DNA from: CAVPJW01 sp963705525
Lineage (GTDB): Bacteria > Acidobacteriota > Vicinamibacteria > Vicinamibacterales > CAVPJW01
Direction: 5' to 3'
Assembly: GCA_963705525.1 (NCBI GenBank)
Contig: CAVPJW010000004.1
Span: 1,426,001-1,490,000 of the forward strand
DNA length: 64,000 nucleotides
Each line of letters opens with the position of its first letter. The stretch's first letter is position 1. The notes below the pieces were generated by a model. That model did not search any database and had not been told where the DNA came from. It was given only the letters and a program-made list of their open reading frames with translations. Positions 43,701 through 51,924 of the stretch are shown piece by piece. The position numbers and the translations under genes were made by a program.

Positions 43701-46700
43701 ATTCGTCTCACGAACGCCACCCCGGCGCTGCTGTCGTCGTTCCTGCCAGCCGACAGGGCTCAGCCTCTTCGGGGTTCTGTTGACGCATCTGTTTCCCTCG
43801 AGGCGGCCGAGCCGGCGTTCAGAAGCGTGCAGGGCACCGTCACCGTCGATCGCGCTCAATTGAACGTGGGCGAGGTGGCGGTCGAGCAGGTGGGCACGAC
43901 AACAGCCACGGTCGCGGCCGGCAGGATCGACTTCAGTGGATGGCAGTGGTCGGGACCCAGCACCGACATGACGCTCGGAGGCCATGCCAGCCTCGGCGAT
44001 TCCTTCGAGTACGACGTCGGTGGGATTGGCACCATCGATCTTCAATTGCTGGGAATCGTCATGCCCGGCAGGTTCGCAGGCAGAGCCAAGGCGATCGTCC
44101 GTGTCACGCCACAGAACGGCAAGCCGGATGTGACCGGGCGACTGGTTCTGAACGACGGCGCCTGGTTCGACCGCGGTCTTCAAGTCGCGCTCTCGGATGT
44201 GAGTGGAATCGTCCGCCTCGATGAAGACGTCGTGCGCCTCGACGATCTTCGAGGCAATTTCAATGGCGGCGATCTGACCATCGATGGATCGCTCACGGGT
44301 CCGGACCCGACGCTCATCGCAAAGGGCCGGGCGATCACGGTCGAGCTGCCGGGTGGCGTCCGCGCCGACATGGACGCGGATCTGAAGCTGACGCTCGGAG
44401 CGGCGCCGTCGTTGACCGGCAAAGTCTCTCTCCTGCCGAGCACGGTTCGCTCGTCGCTGCGCTCGCTGGCGTCCTTGGCAGGCGCGGCGAACGAGCAGTC
44501 GGGCCAACCGGCCAGGACGGGCACACAGGAATTCCTTCAGCGCATCAAGCTGGATGTGGCCGTCGATTCGACCGAAGATCTCGTCTTCGATAGCAACGAT
44601 TTGCGGCTCCAGGTCGGGGCCGAGCTGAAACTGACGGGTACCATCGCACAGCCAGGTCTCCTGGGCCGGGCCACCATCCGCGAGGGCGGCGAGATTTACT
44701 TCAGCGGGCGCCGCTACACCATCTCGACCGGTTCCATCGAGTTCGTCGATGCCCGTGGCATCGTCCCGAATTTCAACATCGTCTCGGACTCGCGCGTCGG
44801 CGAGTACAACGTCACGATGCGCTTGACGGGCCGGCCATCGAGGCTGACCACGACCCTGACATCGGACCCGCCGCTCGGGCAGAACGACCTCGTATCGCTG
44901 CTCACCACAGGACGGACCATCGCGCAAGGCGGCAGCTCGTCGCAGTCCACGAGCAATCAGCTGCTGGCACTGGCATCGACGGATGCCCTCGGCATTTTTG
45001 GCCGGCTGTTCGGACTCGATGTCGTGCGCATCGAACAAGGGTCCCCGGATCTGTCGGCCACCGACCTCGATCCCGTGGCGCGCCTGACCGTGTCGAAGTA
45101 TCTGACGAACGGATTCGAAATGGTGTATTCACAGAGCCTGCGCGAGTCGGGCGACCAGATCTGGATTCTGCTGTTCAGACCCGGATGGAAGAACCTCGAG
45201 TTCCGGTTGAACGTCCGAGCGCTCGATACCAACACGCTTGAGGTCCGGCAGGAGTTCACCTGGGGCGGCGGACGCGCGGCGCCCACCATCGGGCAGCGCC
45301 GCCGGAAGCGCCCGGCTGGGCCGGTCATCAGGCAAGTCGACTTCGTCGGCGTCGAAGCGACCGAACGACTCGATCTTGAGGGCGAGATCAAGCTGAAGGC
45401 TGGCAAGCAGTTCGATCTGGGCGGGTGGCAGAAGGATCGGGAACGCCTGGAGCGCTACTTCTGGCAGAAGAACCACCTTCGAGTTCGTGTCGCCCCCTCG
45501 AGGCGTGTCAATACCGAGGACAAGACCATCAACCTGACGTACACCATCGATCCGGGACCGCTCACGCGGCTGACAGTTGAGGGATACGAGCCTTCGAGCG
45601 ACACGATCGATCAGATGAGAGAGGCCTGGTCTCGCGCGGCAGCCGACGAGTTCCTGAATGACATCCTCTCCGAGACCGCCCGACGGGAGCTTGCCGCGCG
45701 CGGATACCTCCAGTCCGAGATCGTCGCGTCGATCAGGCCACTCGGAACTGAAGGAGACCGCGAGGCGGTTGTGTCGGTGACTCCTGGTCGTGTCAGCAAG
45801 AATCGAGCAGTCGTCCTCAATGGCAATCACGACATCGGCGATGCGCCCTTGCTGCAGGCCGTCGACAAACAGGTCCCCGAGCCCGATCGCTGGCTGCATC
45901 CCGAGCGGGTCAAGGCTCCGATCGACGATACCTATCGATCGCGCGGGTACCTGAATGTTCAGATCACCGTTGGAAAGTTCGAGTTCGACGGCGATCGCGT
46001 CGCGCTGCCGGTGACCATCGACGAGGGCAAGCCGTTTCAGGTCGGTCGCGTCGTGGTCCAGGGCCGCGAGCGCCTCGAGGAAGCGAGAGTGCTGAGGGCG
46101 TTCGGACTCGCGGCGGGCGCGGCGTACACGCCACCAGCCGCGATCGCCGGCCTCGACCGTGTGCAGGAGGCCTATCGACGCCAGGGTTTCGACGAGGTCA
46201 CGGTGAAAATCTCCAGCGAGCTCGATCGGCAAGCCGCAACGATTTCGCTCGCCCTCACGGTCGTCGAGGGTCCTCGTCGCGTCCTTGAGTCCGTGTCTTT
46301 TGAAGGCGCGACTGGTACCAGCCGCGGTCTGCTCAATGAAGTCATCGACACCGATCCGGGTGATCCCGGCGGGGCGTCGACCATCGAACGCGCGCGCCAG
46401 CGCTTGTATCAGACCGGCATCTTCCGAAGCGTCGATCTCGACGTCCCGACCATCGAACCGTCAGTGCCGCCTGCTACGGGAGATCAGCCGGTCCGCGCGA
46501 CGTTCAAGCTCGAAGAGCTGCCACGTTATCGGTTTCGCTACGGCGTGCAATTCGGTTCCCAGCTCTTTCAGGACACGGTCGCCGACGGGACCCAGACCGA
46601 CGACCGGGGCCTGACGCTCGATTTCCGGCGCAACAATCTGTTCGGCCAGGGCATCGCGGCCGGAATCGGGGGAACGTGGGGCCCATCGCGAAGGCACGTC

Positions 46701-47537
46701 CGTGGACTGGTGTCCGGCTCAGTGTTCATGGGCAACTTCGCCGAGTCGACGCTCTTCATCGATCATGTGGACGAGACGCAGACGATCGGCCAGATCGTGA
46801 TCGATCAGGTGGAGACCATCGTCACGGCGGAACAGCGGGTGAGATTCGACCGGCGCAACGACCTTGCGTATGGATTCCAGCTCGACATGTCTACCGTGAC
46901 ACTCGACTTTCCGCCGTTCGGCAAGTTTCCCTTCGACACGCAGCTGTCGGGGCTGACGACCACGTGGACGCGGGACACGCGGAACAGCTTTTTCAATCCA
47001 ACCCTTGGACTGTTCATGTCGAACCGCCTCGAGGCCGGCGCGCGATGGATGGCGTCGGACGTGGGGTACTTCCGCTACTACGGTCAGTTCTACGCATACC
47101 GATCGGCCGGGCCGATCATCGTCGCATCGGGGGTTCGCGTCGGGACCTTGAATCTCGCAAACCTTGACGAATTGTCAACGATGCCGCTTCGGTTTCAGGC
47201 AGGCGGCGGGACGACGGTGCGCGGATACGACCAGGACTCGTTGTCGCCACAGCTGTCGCAAGACTTTCCACTCGGTGGCAACGCCGTGTTGATCTTCAAC
47301 GAAGAAGTCCGCTTCCCCATCTGGGGTTATCTCGGCGGCGTTGGGTTCATCGACGCGGGCAACACCTTCCCCCAGGTTCACCTCATGCGGTTCAGCGATC
47401 TCAAGGTCGGTGTCGGATTCGGGTTGCGGTTGAACATTCCGTTCGCCGTGTTCCGCGTGGATCTCGGATTCCCGTGGCCCAGGGAAGAGAACGGACCACG
47501 GAATCGCTTGTATTTCTCGATTGGCCAGGCCTTCTGA
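40731..47537 (+). CDS. TamB-Omp85 fusion: translocation/assembly module in one polypeptide
   Basis: 2268 residues with no break. Residues 4-25 are the inner-membrane anchor. Residues about 30-1500 are AsmA/TamB-type beta-groove sequence, with the DUF490/TamB C-terminal domain at about 1290-1500 (GEIYFSGRRYTISTGSIEF at 1321, then GRPSRLTTTLTSDPPLGQND, LLALASTDALGIFGRLFGLD, VSKYLTNGFEMVYSQSLRE). Residues about 1533-1925 are POTRA repeats (VDFVGVEATERLDLEGEI, VSKNRAVVLNGNHDIGD, VGRVVVQGRERLEEARVLRA). Residues about 1930-2268 are the 16-stranded Omp85 barrel, with VRGY of loop 6 near 2163 and a C-terminal aromatic (IGQAF). TamA and TamB are normally separate chains. Start is GTG 40731. Confidence 0.93.
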   Translation: MLRRLALLSALMIALIGGLALVLQLPPVRARLRDQIVRKLEQALGTAITIDGLEYSLWGPTATFSGVSIRTRTTALELLATIKRLHVEIPLEALFGDFSLRSVDIEGARLFLAPLTAQMRASPPGAPSGTSIPDLPIDHIQIRGLDIVGSDAQSVRLDGNGIALDLNRTGPRHILAELHARNGVTVKSPTLSLTFVSVDGTLALNGDRLLVTSFRARAPEVDLSLSGEAVVAGRSPGLALRAEAALDLNQVALHAAPRLAPASGVVLLKLDISGSLTEPRIVADAAAARMEISGVRFASVAAKGSANGRRVALDSFVADLMEGRVTGSAAIDPGGANPDRLQLTWNDINSADVLPLLGLKKPVRMAATVDGRADLSGSISSPDSIVGRIEVTLRRRAGGGLSPEGRLVANLERETVTINLNQRLEQLATLDGHINTQRTFQGSDRLTGRLTLAALDAGRLSQSLRRAGLFASSAQLDALRGPFAAAMDLGGTIDRPTAEVTLDAPRLVMADAPALTARVEASIAPEGLSVHSARIDEGANLLEASGQIDLNKESITGRFGATVADLNALRKIPGFDSAVLPAAGHFSFTGTVDGRLQSPTVAGTLAGRDLAWADQYLTSLDAAIGIDGFRVSVHDFTASQGTGRVRGSGSYDLRTEAYQMDVNADDVHFSTTAPRATGTASSAPTLSMVGSGHFKGSGTLSAPSGSGDLTLSELHWNGRALGPARGRVTIDRGTARIESQAENLGLHLTGTISTSRPWQFKTSVAIDRPDAQWPPVFAAPISDAPVFRGAIAATVSAQGSLAEWKRADLSVDLKKLDGTLAGLPVMLSRPARLDWNGAGLTVPEDLSLTIGGLAAAARGYVDGSSGRFNLTMDGDLKDAAPLLGLVTRRPLSLEGRVHLKAEAGGSAEHPTLVGELSVENGRLNAGSAHPIALSGTITLDQGMLRADALSATWQDASATTSASIPLRFAAKWLPAMLSRLPSAAGPATATIRLTNATPALLSSFLPADRAQPLRGSVDASVSLEAAEPAFRSVQGTVTVDRAQLNVGEVAVEQVGTTTATVAAGRIDFSGWQWSGPSTDMTLGGHASLGDSFEYDVGGIGTIDLQLLGIVMPGRFAGRAKAIVRVTPQNGKPDVTGRLVLNDGAWFDRGLQVALSDVSGIVRLDEDVVRLDDLRGNFNGGDLTIDGSLTGPDPTLIAKGRAITVELPGGVRADMDADLKLTLGAAPSLTGKVSLLPSTVRSSLRSLASLAGAANEQSGQPARTGTQEFLQRIKLDVAVDSTEDLVFDSNDLRLQVGAELKLTGTIAQPGLLGRATIREGGEIYFSGRRYTISTGSIEFVDARGIVPNFNIVSDSRVGEYNVTMRLTGRPSRLTTTLTSDPPLGQNDLVSLLTTGRTIAQGGSSSQSTSNQLLALASTDALGIFGRLFGLDVVRIEQGSPDLSATDLDPVARLTVSKYLTNGFEMVYSQSLRESGDQIWILLFRPGWKNLEFRLNVRALDTNTLEVRQEFTWGGGRAAPTIGQRRRKRPAGPVIRQVDFVGVEATERLDLEGEIKLKAGKQFDLGGWQKDRERLERYFWQKNHLRVRVAPSRRVNTEDKTINLTYTIDPGPLTRLTVEGYEPSSDTIDQMREAWSRAAADEFLNDILSETARRELAARGYLQSEIVASIRPLGTEGDREAVVSVTPGRVSKNRAVVLNGNHDIGDAPLLQAVDKQVPEPDRWLHPERVKAPIDDTYRSRGYLNVQITVGKFEFDGDRVALPVTIDEGKPFQVGRVVVQGRERLEEARVLRAFGLAAGAAYTPPAAIAGLDRVQEAYRRQGFDEVTVKISSELDRQAATISLALTVVEGPRRVLESVSFEGATGTSRGLLNEVIDTDPGDPGGASTIERARQRLYQTGIFRSVDLDVPTIEPSVPPATGDQPVRATFKLEELPRYRFRYGVQFGSQLFQDTVADGTQTDDRGLTLDFRRNNLFGQGIAAGIGGTWGPSRRHVRGLVSGSVFMGNFAESTLFIDHVDETQTIGQIVIDQVETIVTAEQRVRFDRRNDLAYGFQLDMSTVTLDFPPFGKFPFDTQLSGLTTTWTRDTRNSFFNPTLGLFMSNRLEAGARWMASDVGYFRYYGQFYAYRSAGPIIVASGVRVGTLNLANLDELSTMPLRFQAGGGTTVRGYDQDSLSPQLSQDFPLGGNAVLIFNEEVRFPIWGYLGGVGFIDAGNTFPQVHLMRFSDLKVGVGFGLRLNIPFAVFRVDLGFPWPREENGPRNRLYFSIGQAF

Positions 47538-47556
47538 GCTGCCCTCTGGGAGCCGC

Positions 47557-48747
47557 CTACTTCTGGACGCCGAAACGAAAAACGGTCTGCGACCGGTATT
47601 CGCTGCCCGGATTGAGAATCGTCGAGGGGAACTGCGGCTTGTTGGGAGAATCGGGAAAGTGCTGCGTCTCGAGTGAAAACCCGCCGCGCCGGCCGTAGAC
47701 GCGCCCCATCTTGCCGGTGATCGTGCCATCCAGGAAATTGCCAGAGTAGAACTGCACGCCTGGTTCCGTCGTGGACACCTCGAGCGTGCGACCGGTCTCC
47801 GGCTCAACGACACGAGCGAATTGAACGAGGCCGGTTCCCTTCCGATTCAGCACGAAGTTGTGGTCGTATCCCTTGCCGTTTCGAATCTGTTCATCGCCGG
47901 CATCGATGCGCTGGCCAATCGGCGTCAGCGTTCGGAAATCGAGCGGGGTCCCTTCGACAGGTGCGATCGAGCCGGTGGGAATGAGGCCGGTATCGATGGG
48001 CGTATAACGATCGGCGTCGATCATCAATTGATGGCCGAGGATATCGCCGGTGCCGGCGCCGCGAAGGTTGAAGTAGGAGTGGTTGGTCAGGTTGATCGGC
48101 GTGGCCTTGTCGGACGTCGCGTGATAATCAATGCGAAGCTCATCGGAATCGGTGAGCGTGTAAGTGACGCGCATCCGGAGGTTGCCCGGATAGCCCTCGT
48201 CTCCATCCGGACTCATGTAGCTGAAGGCCACGCCTCGACTGTCCGCTAGGTTGATGTCGGCGGCGGACCACACGACCTTGTCAAAGCCCTTCAGGCCCCC
48301 ATGCAGGTGGTTTTGACCGTTGTTCTTCGCCAGCTGGTAGATTTTTCCGTCGAGCGAAAACTGCCCTCCACCGATCCGGTTGGCATATCGCCCCACGATG
48401 GCGCCGAAATAGGGGGACTTGCCGGACAGGTACCCCGCAAAGTCGTCGAAGCCCAGGACGACATCGTCCATCCGGCCGTTCTTGTCCGGCACGCGAATCG
48501 ACACGATGATGCCGCCATACGTGATGACGCGGATCTCGGCGCCATGTGAATTGGTCAGCGTGAAGAGATCCACCGTCGCGCCGTCGGGCGTCTTGCCGAA
48601 AGTCGAGCGGGTCACGCCGGATCCTTTCTGCGCGGCGCCGGCGGGTGAAAATTCCTTGGGCGCTACTGCAACCGTCGCCGCAAAAAGACCGCAGAGGACG
48701 GGAATGAGACCGATCCGATAAGATCGGCGGGCTCGAGCGATGTCCAT
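47557..48747 (-). CDS. galM: Exported aldose 1-epimerase
   Basis: 396 residues from the ATG at 48747, with an N-terminal signal-like segment (SYRIGLIPVLCGLFAATVAV) before the enzyme. Mutarotase motifs are VRVPDKNGRMDDVVLGFDDF (quoted in part), YFGAIVGRYANRIGGG, NHLHGGLKGFDK (first catalytic His), NHSYFNLRG (second His) and the C-terminal FSLETQHFPDSPN with the catalytic Glu. It interconverts alpha and beta anomers of galactose or glucose, here probably in the periplasm. It converges on the TamB-Omp85 gene; the two stops are 19 bases apart. Confidence 0.92.
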   Translation of the reverse strand: MDIARARRSYRIGLIPVLCGLFAATVAVAPKEFSPAGAAQKGSGVTRSTFGKTPDGATVDLFTLTNSHGAEIRVITYGGIIVSIRVPDKNGRMDDVVLGFDDFAGYLSGKSPYFGAIVGRYANRIGGGQFSLDGKIYQLAKNNGQNHLHGGLKGFDKVVWSAADINLADSRGVAFSYMSPDGDEGYPGNLRMRVTYTLTDSDELRIDYHATSDKATPINLTNHSYFNLRGAGTGDILGHQLMIDADRYTPIDTGLIPTGSIAPVEGTPLDFRTLTPIGQRIDAGDEQIRNGKGYDHNFVLNRKGTGLVQFARVVEPETGRTLEVSTTEPGVQFYSGNFLDGTITGKMGRVYGRRGGFSLETQHFPDSPNKPQFPSTILNPGSEYRSQTVFRFGVQK

Positions 48748-48785
48748 GGTCGGGCCGGAGCAGCTTATCACGCGGAGGTTACCTG

Positions 48786-49541
48786 ATGATCAACCGTGAG
48801 GAACGCGGGAACATCGTCGTGCTGACGATGGCGCATGGCAAGGCGAACGCGCTCGATCTCGAGCTCGCAGACGAACTCCTGAGTCACTTCAAGGTCAGCG
48901 ACAGTGCATCCCCCTCCACGATCGTCCTGACGGGGAGCGGTGCCATCTTCTCCGCGGGGGTTGACCTCATTCGCGTGCTCCGGGAAGACACGCAGTATCT
49001 CCGGCGATTCCTGCCGGCATTCAGCACGGCGTTGATGCGTCTCTTCGCCTATCCGGGACCCGTCATCGCGGCGATCAATGGCCACGCCGTGGCCGGTGGA
49101 ATGATTCTGTCGTCGGCCTGCGACTATCGCATCGCTGCAGATGGAGCGGGCTCCATTGGAATCCCCGAGCTCGGCGTCGGCGTGCCTTTTCCGACCGCCG
49201 CCATCGAAGTCCTTCGATTCGCCGTGCCGCCACCCACGGTTCAGGAACTGGTGTACACGGGACGAACCTGCCGCGTCGCCGAGGCAAAGGCTCGCGGCAT
49301 GATTGACGAGGTTGTCGCACCAGAACAGCTGCTCGACCGCTCATGCGAAATCGCGCGACAGTTCGCCGCGATTCCGAGGCAGTCATTTGCGATGACCAAG
49401 AGGCTCTTGCGGCAGCCGACCATCGATCGGGTGGAACGGCTGGGATCGACCGTCGATCGGGAGATCTTCGATATCTGGAGCTCGCGCGCCACGCTGGACG
49501 CCATTCGGCAATACGTCGAGCGCACGCTGAAGCGAAGCTAG
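48786..49541 (+). CDS. Enoyl-CoA hydratase/isomerase family protein
   Basis: 251 residues; GGAGG lies 7 bases before the ATG. Crotonase hallmarks are LTGSGAIFSAGVDLIRV (first oxyanion-hole region), AAINGHAVAGGMILSSACDY (second) and GIPELGVGVPFP. The catalytic Glu pair of true hydratases is only partly preserved (GIPELGVG keeps one), so it may be an isomerase or act on another acyl-CoA. It is divergent from the aldose epimerase gene. Confidence 0.9.
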   Translation: MINREERGNIVVLTMAHGKANALDLELADELLSHFKVSDSASPSTIVLTGSGAIFSAGVDLIRVLREDTQYLRRFLPAFSTALMRLFAYPGPVIAAINGHAVAGGMILSSACDYRIAADGAGSIGIPELGVGVPFPTAAIEVLRFAVPPPTVQELVYTGRTCRVAEAKARGMIDEVVAPEQLLDRSCEIARQFAAIPRQSFAMTKRLLRQPTIDRVERLGSTVDREIFDIWSSRATLDAIRQYVERTLKRS

Positions 49542-49549
49542 GCGGACGG

Positions 49550-49563
49550 TGGGGTTTGCCCCA
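49550..49563. terminator. Short hairpin between convergent genes
   Basis: TGGGG TTTG CCCCA forms a 5-base-pair GC-rich stem in the 23-base gap between the convergent hydratase gene and the small exported protein gene. There is no T run, so terminator activity is uncertain. Confidence 0.3.
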
Positions 49564-49564
49564 G

Positions 49565-49825
49565 CTAATCAGGAACGGGCCTGAGCATCCAGGGATTGAC
49601 GGGAACCTCCTGCGCGGCAGGAAGGGTGGACTCTCCCAGATACCCGGGCGGAGCCTGACTGGCGGCGCGTCCGGGCGGCAGGCACATCTCGCCCTTCAGC
49701 AGCTCTTCCAGCTGGAAAGCCGACGATGGCACCAGGAGCGGCCTCCGCGGAGGGCGCGCGTCTGCCACGCCCAGCAGCAGCACTGCCGAAATGGCCACGA
49801 GGCACACCGTCCGCTTAATGCGCAT
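49565..49825 (-). CDS. Small exported protein of unknown function
   Basis: 86 residues from the ATG at 49825 (MRIKRTVCLVAISAVLLLGVADA is the signal peptide); in-frame ATGs at 49831 and 49834 are also possible. The mature part is about 63 residues, Pro-rich, with no known motif and one cysteine (GEMCLPPG). Its start overlaps the end of the SCO gene, so it belongs to the copper operon. Whether it binds metal is unknown. Confidence 0.6.
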   Translation of the reverse strand: MRIKRTVCLVAISAVLLLGVADARPPRRPLLVPSSAFQLEELLKGEMCLPPGRAASQAPPGYLGESTLPAAQEVPVNPWMLRPVPD

Positions 49826-50417
49826 TCTCATCATCCATCAACTGCTTCAGGACGCTCGTAATCGTCTCGGGCGAGTCAGAGTGCTTGAACATGTGACGCA
49901 ACCGGCCCTGCGCGTCGATCAGATACAGCAGCGTCGTGTGACTGACAAGGTACCCCGCGGCGGAGTCGGATTGTTCGATGGTGTAACTCACCTTGTATTT
50001 CCTGGTCGCGGCATCGACTTCGTCGCGCGTTCCCGTCAGGCCCACCACCTTGATGCCGAAGTTCTGAAGATACTCCTTTAGCGCCTGAGGCGTATCGCGA
50101 TCGGGATCGACGGACACGAACACCGTGGACAGCCGATCGCTGGCCGGCCCCATGCTCCGATACACCTGCGTCAGCTTCGACAAGGTCGTCGGGCACACGT
50201 CGGGGCAGAGCGTATAGCCGAAGAACAGCAGGGTGATGCGGCCGCGATGCTCCGCGAGCGTGTAGCGAGCGCCATCCTGATCGGTCAGCGTGAAGTCGCC
50301 GCCAAAGTCGTAGGTCTGAAGAGGCACGCCATCGGCTCGCGCGCTGGGCCGCCTGCAGGCTGAACCTGCGGCAAGAGACAGGGCTGCCGCGCAGACAAGG
50401 GCGATCGCGCGCCTCAT
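49815..50417 (-). CDS. SCO1/SenC family copper chaperone lipoprotein
   Basis: 200 residues with a lipoprotein signal (LSLAAGSAC, Cys21). The thioredoxin-fold copper site is CPDVC (Cys71, Cys75) with the partner histidine in YLVSHTTLLYLID. FFGYTLCPDVCPTTLSKLTQ (quoted at its limit) and FVSVDPDRDTP are canonical. SCO proteins deliver copper to the CuA centre of cytochrome oxidase. Its start overlaps the PCuAC stop by 4 bases. Confidence 0.94.
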   Translation of the reverse strand: MRRAIALVCAAALSLAAGSACRRPSARADGVPLQTYDFGGDFTLTDQDGARYTLAEHRGRITLLFFGYTLCPDVCPTTLSKLTQVYRSMGPASDRLSTVFVSVDPDRDTPQALKEYLQNFGIKVVGLTGTRDEVDAATRKYKVSYTIEQSDSAAGYLVSHTTLLYLIDAQGRLRHMFKHSDSPETITSVLKQLMDDENAH

Positions 50418-50899
50418 CGCGCACCTCCAGCGCTCGACGGAGGCATCGCCATGCGCGGCCGCACCTCCGCATTCACTGTTTTTTCCACACCGTTCGCGAA
50501 TCGAAGCGTCAACGGCGTGCGCGTGCCCGGCGTGAACGCCTGTTTCAACTCGAACAGCATGATGTGGAGTCCTCCGGGTTTGAGCTCGACGGTCCCGCCG
50601 GCCGGCACCTGGATCTCCTCCACTTTCTTCATACTCATCTTGTCGTCCTTGAGCTCCATCTTATGAAGCTCAGCAATGCCGGCGCCGCTCGTTTTCGCGG
50701 AAACGAGCGTCACAACCTGGCTCGAGTGATTCTCGATCACGAGAAACGCTCCCGTTGCTTTCTGTGACGGACCGGCCTCCCGGATCCAGGCATCGCGCAC
50801 GACGACCGAGTCCGCCGCTGAGCCACCCTGGGTCTCGAGCCCGGACATGGACGCAGCCGTGCCGCTCACCAAGAACGCGATCAAGATCAACGATTTCAC
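50414..50899 (-). CDS. PCu(A)C periplasmic copper chaperone
   Basis: 161 residues with a signal peptide. The copper site fits the family pattern H-x-M...M...H-x-M exactly: His79 and Met81, Met90, His112 and Met114, with 10 residues between His79 and Met90 and 21 between Met90 and His112. The fold continues to GVEKTVNAEVRPR. It passes Cu(I) to SCO or directly to the oxidase. It overlaps the cytochrome c stop and the SCO start, in each case by 4 bases. Confidence 0.94.
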   Translation of the reverse strand: MKSLILIAFLVSGTAASMSGLETQGGSAADSVVVRDAWIREAGPSQKATGAFLVIENHSSQVVTLVSAKTSGAGIAELHKMELKDDKMSMKKVEEIQVPAGGTVELKPGGLHIMLFELKQAFTPGTRTPLTLRFANGVEKTVNAEVRPRMAMPPSSAGGAR

Positions 50900-51342
50900 G
50901 GTTGTACTCCTTCGCTCGGTTTCTGACGGGCGGTTGCCCTGAGCGAGACGATGAACCGGGCAATGCTCGTCCGATCAATCAATGACAGATGCGGATAGGC
51001 TGGCATCTTCGAGTCGCCTTCTCCCATTCCGCTCGCAATCGTCGCAGCGATCGTCTCGACAGTCGCTCCGTTCTTGAAGGCCGCCTCGTCCCTCAGATCC
51101 CTGGGACGGGTCTTGAGCGTCAGGCCCACCGGACCATCGCCGGCCCCGGTCATGGCGTGACAGACAGCACAGCCGTTCGAACGGTAGAGCTCCTGACCCT
51201 GCGCAATCGCATCAGGATTCGATTCCGCGAGCTCCGACGCGACGTCGTGTCGAGCGGCGGCCCGGCTGCATCCAATCGTCGAAAGGACGAGTGGCAATGC
51301 GCAAGCGGCAAGTAGCGGGCGACGGTGTGCGCGAAACCTCAT
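50896..51342 (-). CDS. Cytochrome c lipoprotein
   Basis: 148 residues from the ATG at 51342; a further start at 51363 adds 7 residues. The signal ends in a lipobox LSTIGC (Cys25). The heme site is CAVCH (Cys58, Cys61, His62) and the likely sixth ligand is the Met in GDSKMPAYP. Sequence LYRSNGCAVCHAMTGAGDGP is typical of class I c-type cytochromes near oxidases. First or second gene of the copper operon. Confidence 0.92.
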   Translation of the reverse strand: MRFRAHRRPLLAACALPLVLSTIGCSRAAARHDVASELAESNPDAIAQGQELYRSNGCAVCHAMTGAGDGPVGLTLKTRPRDLRDEAAFKNGATVETIAATIASGMGEGDSKMPAYPHLSLIDRTSIARFIVSLRATARQKPSEGVQP

Positions 51343-51426
51343 ACTGCATGTCGAGACGCTCATCCCATGGTGGGCTGGCGCTCGGATCTGTTATCGGTGT
51401 TAACGGCCGATGTAGAGAGGCGACGG

Positions 51427-51852
51427 TCAGCCGCGTGGAGGGGGCGAGTTGGGTACCTTGGGGTGTTCGATGCGGGAGTGTTCGACGATGACGGGCATCG
51501 ACGACGTCATCGTGTCCTCGATGACGATATGGGCAGGCGGCAGAAAACCCGGGAGGCCTGCGACGAGTCCGTAGAGGCTGGTCGTATCGCAGCAATCAAG
51601 ACGATCGCCGGAATCGCTGACCGGTGCCGGCCCGTGAGGCGCGCTGGTCGAGTGCATGGGGCAGATAGCCCCAGCACCTGTCCCCATTCCGGGGCAGCAG
51701 TTCGGCTTGCCAAGCGCCGCGAAGGTGACCATTCCGCAGGCAAGCACGATGGGCGCAACAGCAAGGCTGGCGGTCTGCCAGAGGGCGATCGCCAGGCAAT
51801 ACTGCCAAGCTTTGCGGCGGATACCACTCACCCTGCCAGCGTATGCCCTCAT
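51427..51852 (-). CDS. Cys/Met/His-rich exported protein of unknown function
   Basis: 141 residues from the ATG at 51852; the frame continues to 51945 but would overlap the opposite-strand gene. A hydrophobic segment (WQYCLAIALWQTASLAVAP) is followed by VLACGMVTFAALGKPNCCPGM and AICPMHSTSAPHG, then DRLDCCD, giving many soft-metal ligands (CCPGM, CPMH, CC). It lies 84 bases upstream of the cytochrome c gene on the same strand, next to two copper chaperones. A copper-binding role is plausible but unproven. No known family recognised. Confidence 0.62.
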   Translation of the reverse strand: MRAYAGRVSGIRRKAWQYCLAIALWQTASLAVAPIVLACGMVTFAALGKPNCCPGMGTGAGAICPMHSTSAPHGPAPVSDSGDRLDCCDTTSLYGLVAGLPGFLPPAHIVIEDTMTSSMPVIVEHSRIEHPKVPNSPPPRG

Positions 51853-51914
51853 CGAGGACGCGTCAAGACCGCGATGTCCGGGGCGATGGCATAATCTCTC
51901 GTGCATTTCCCTCC

Positions 51915-51919
51915 GGAGG
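51915..51919 (+). promoter_or_regulatory. Ribosome binding site fixing the C45-like lipoprotein start
   Basis: GGAGG lies 5 bases before the GTG at 51925. It favours that start over the in-frame GTG at 51901, which lacks such a site. Confidence 0.55.
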
Positions 51920-51924
51920 TTCGC

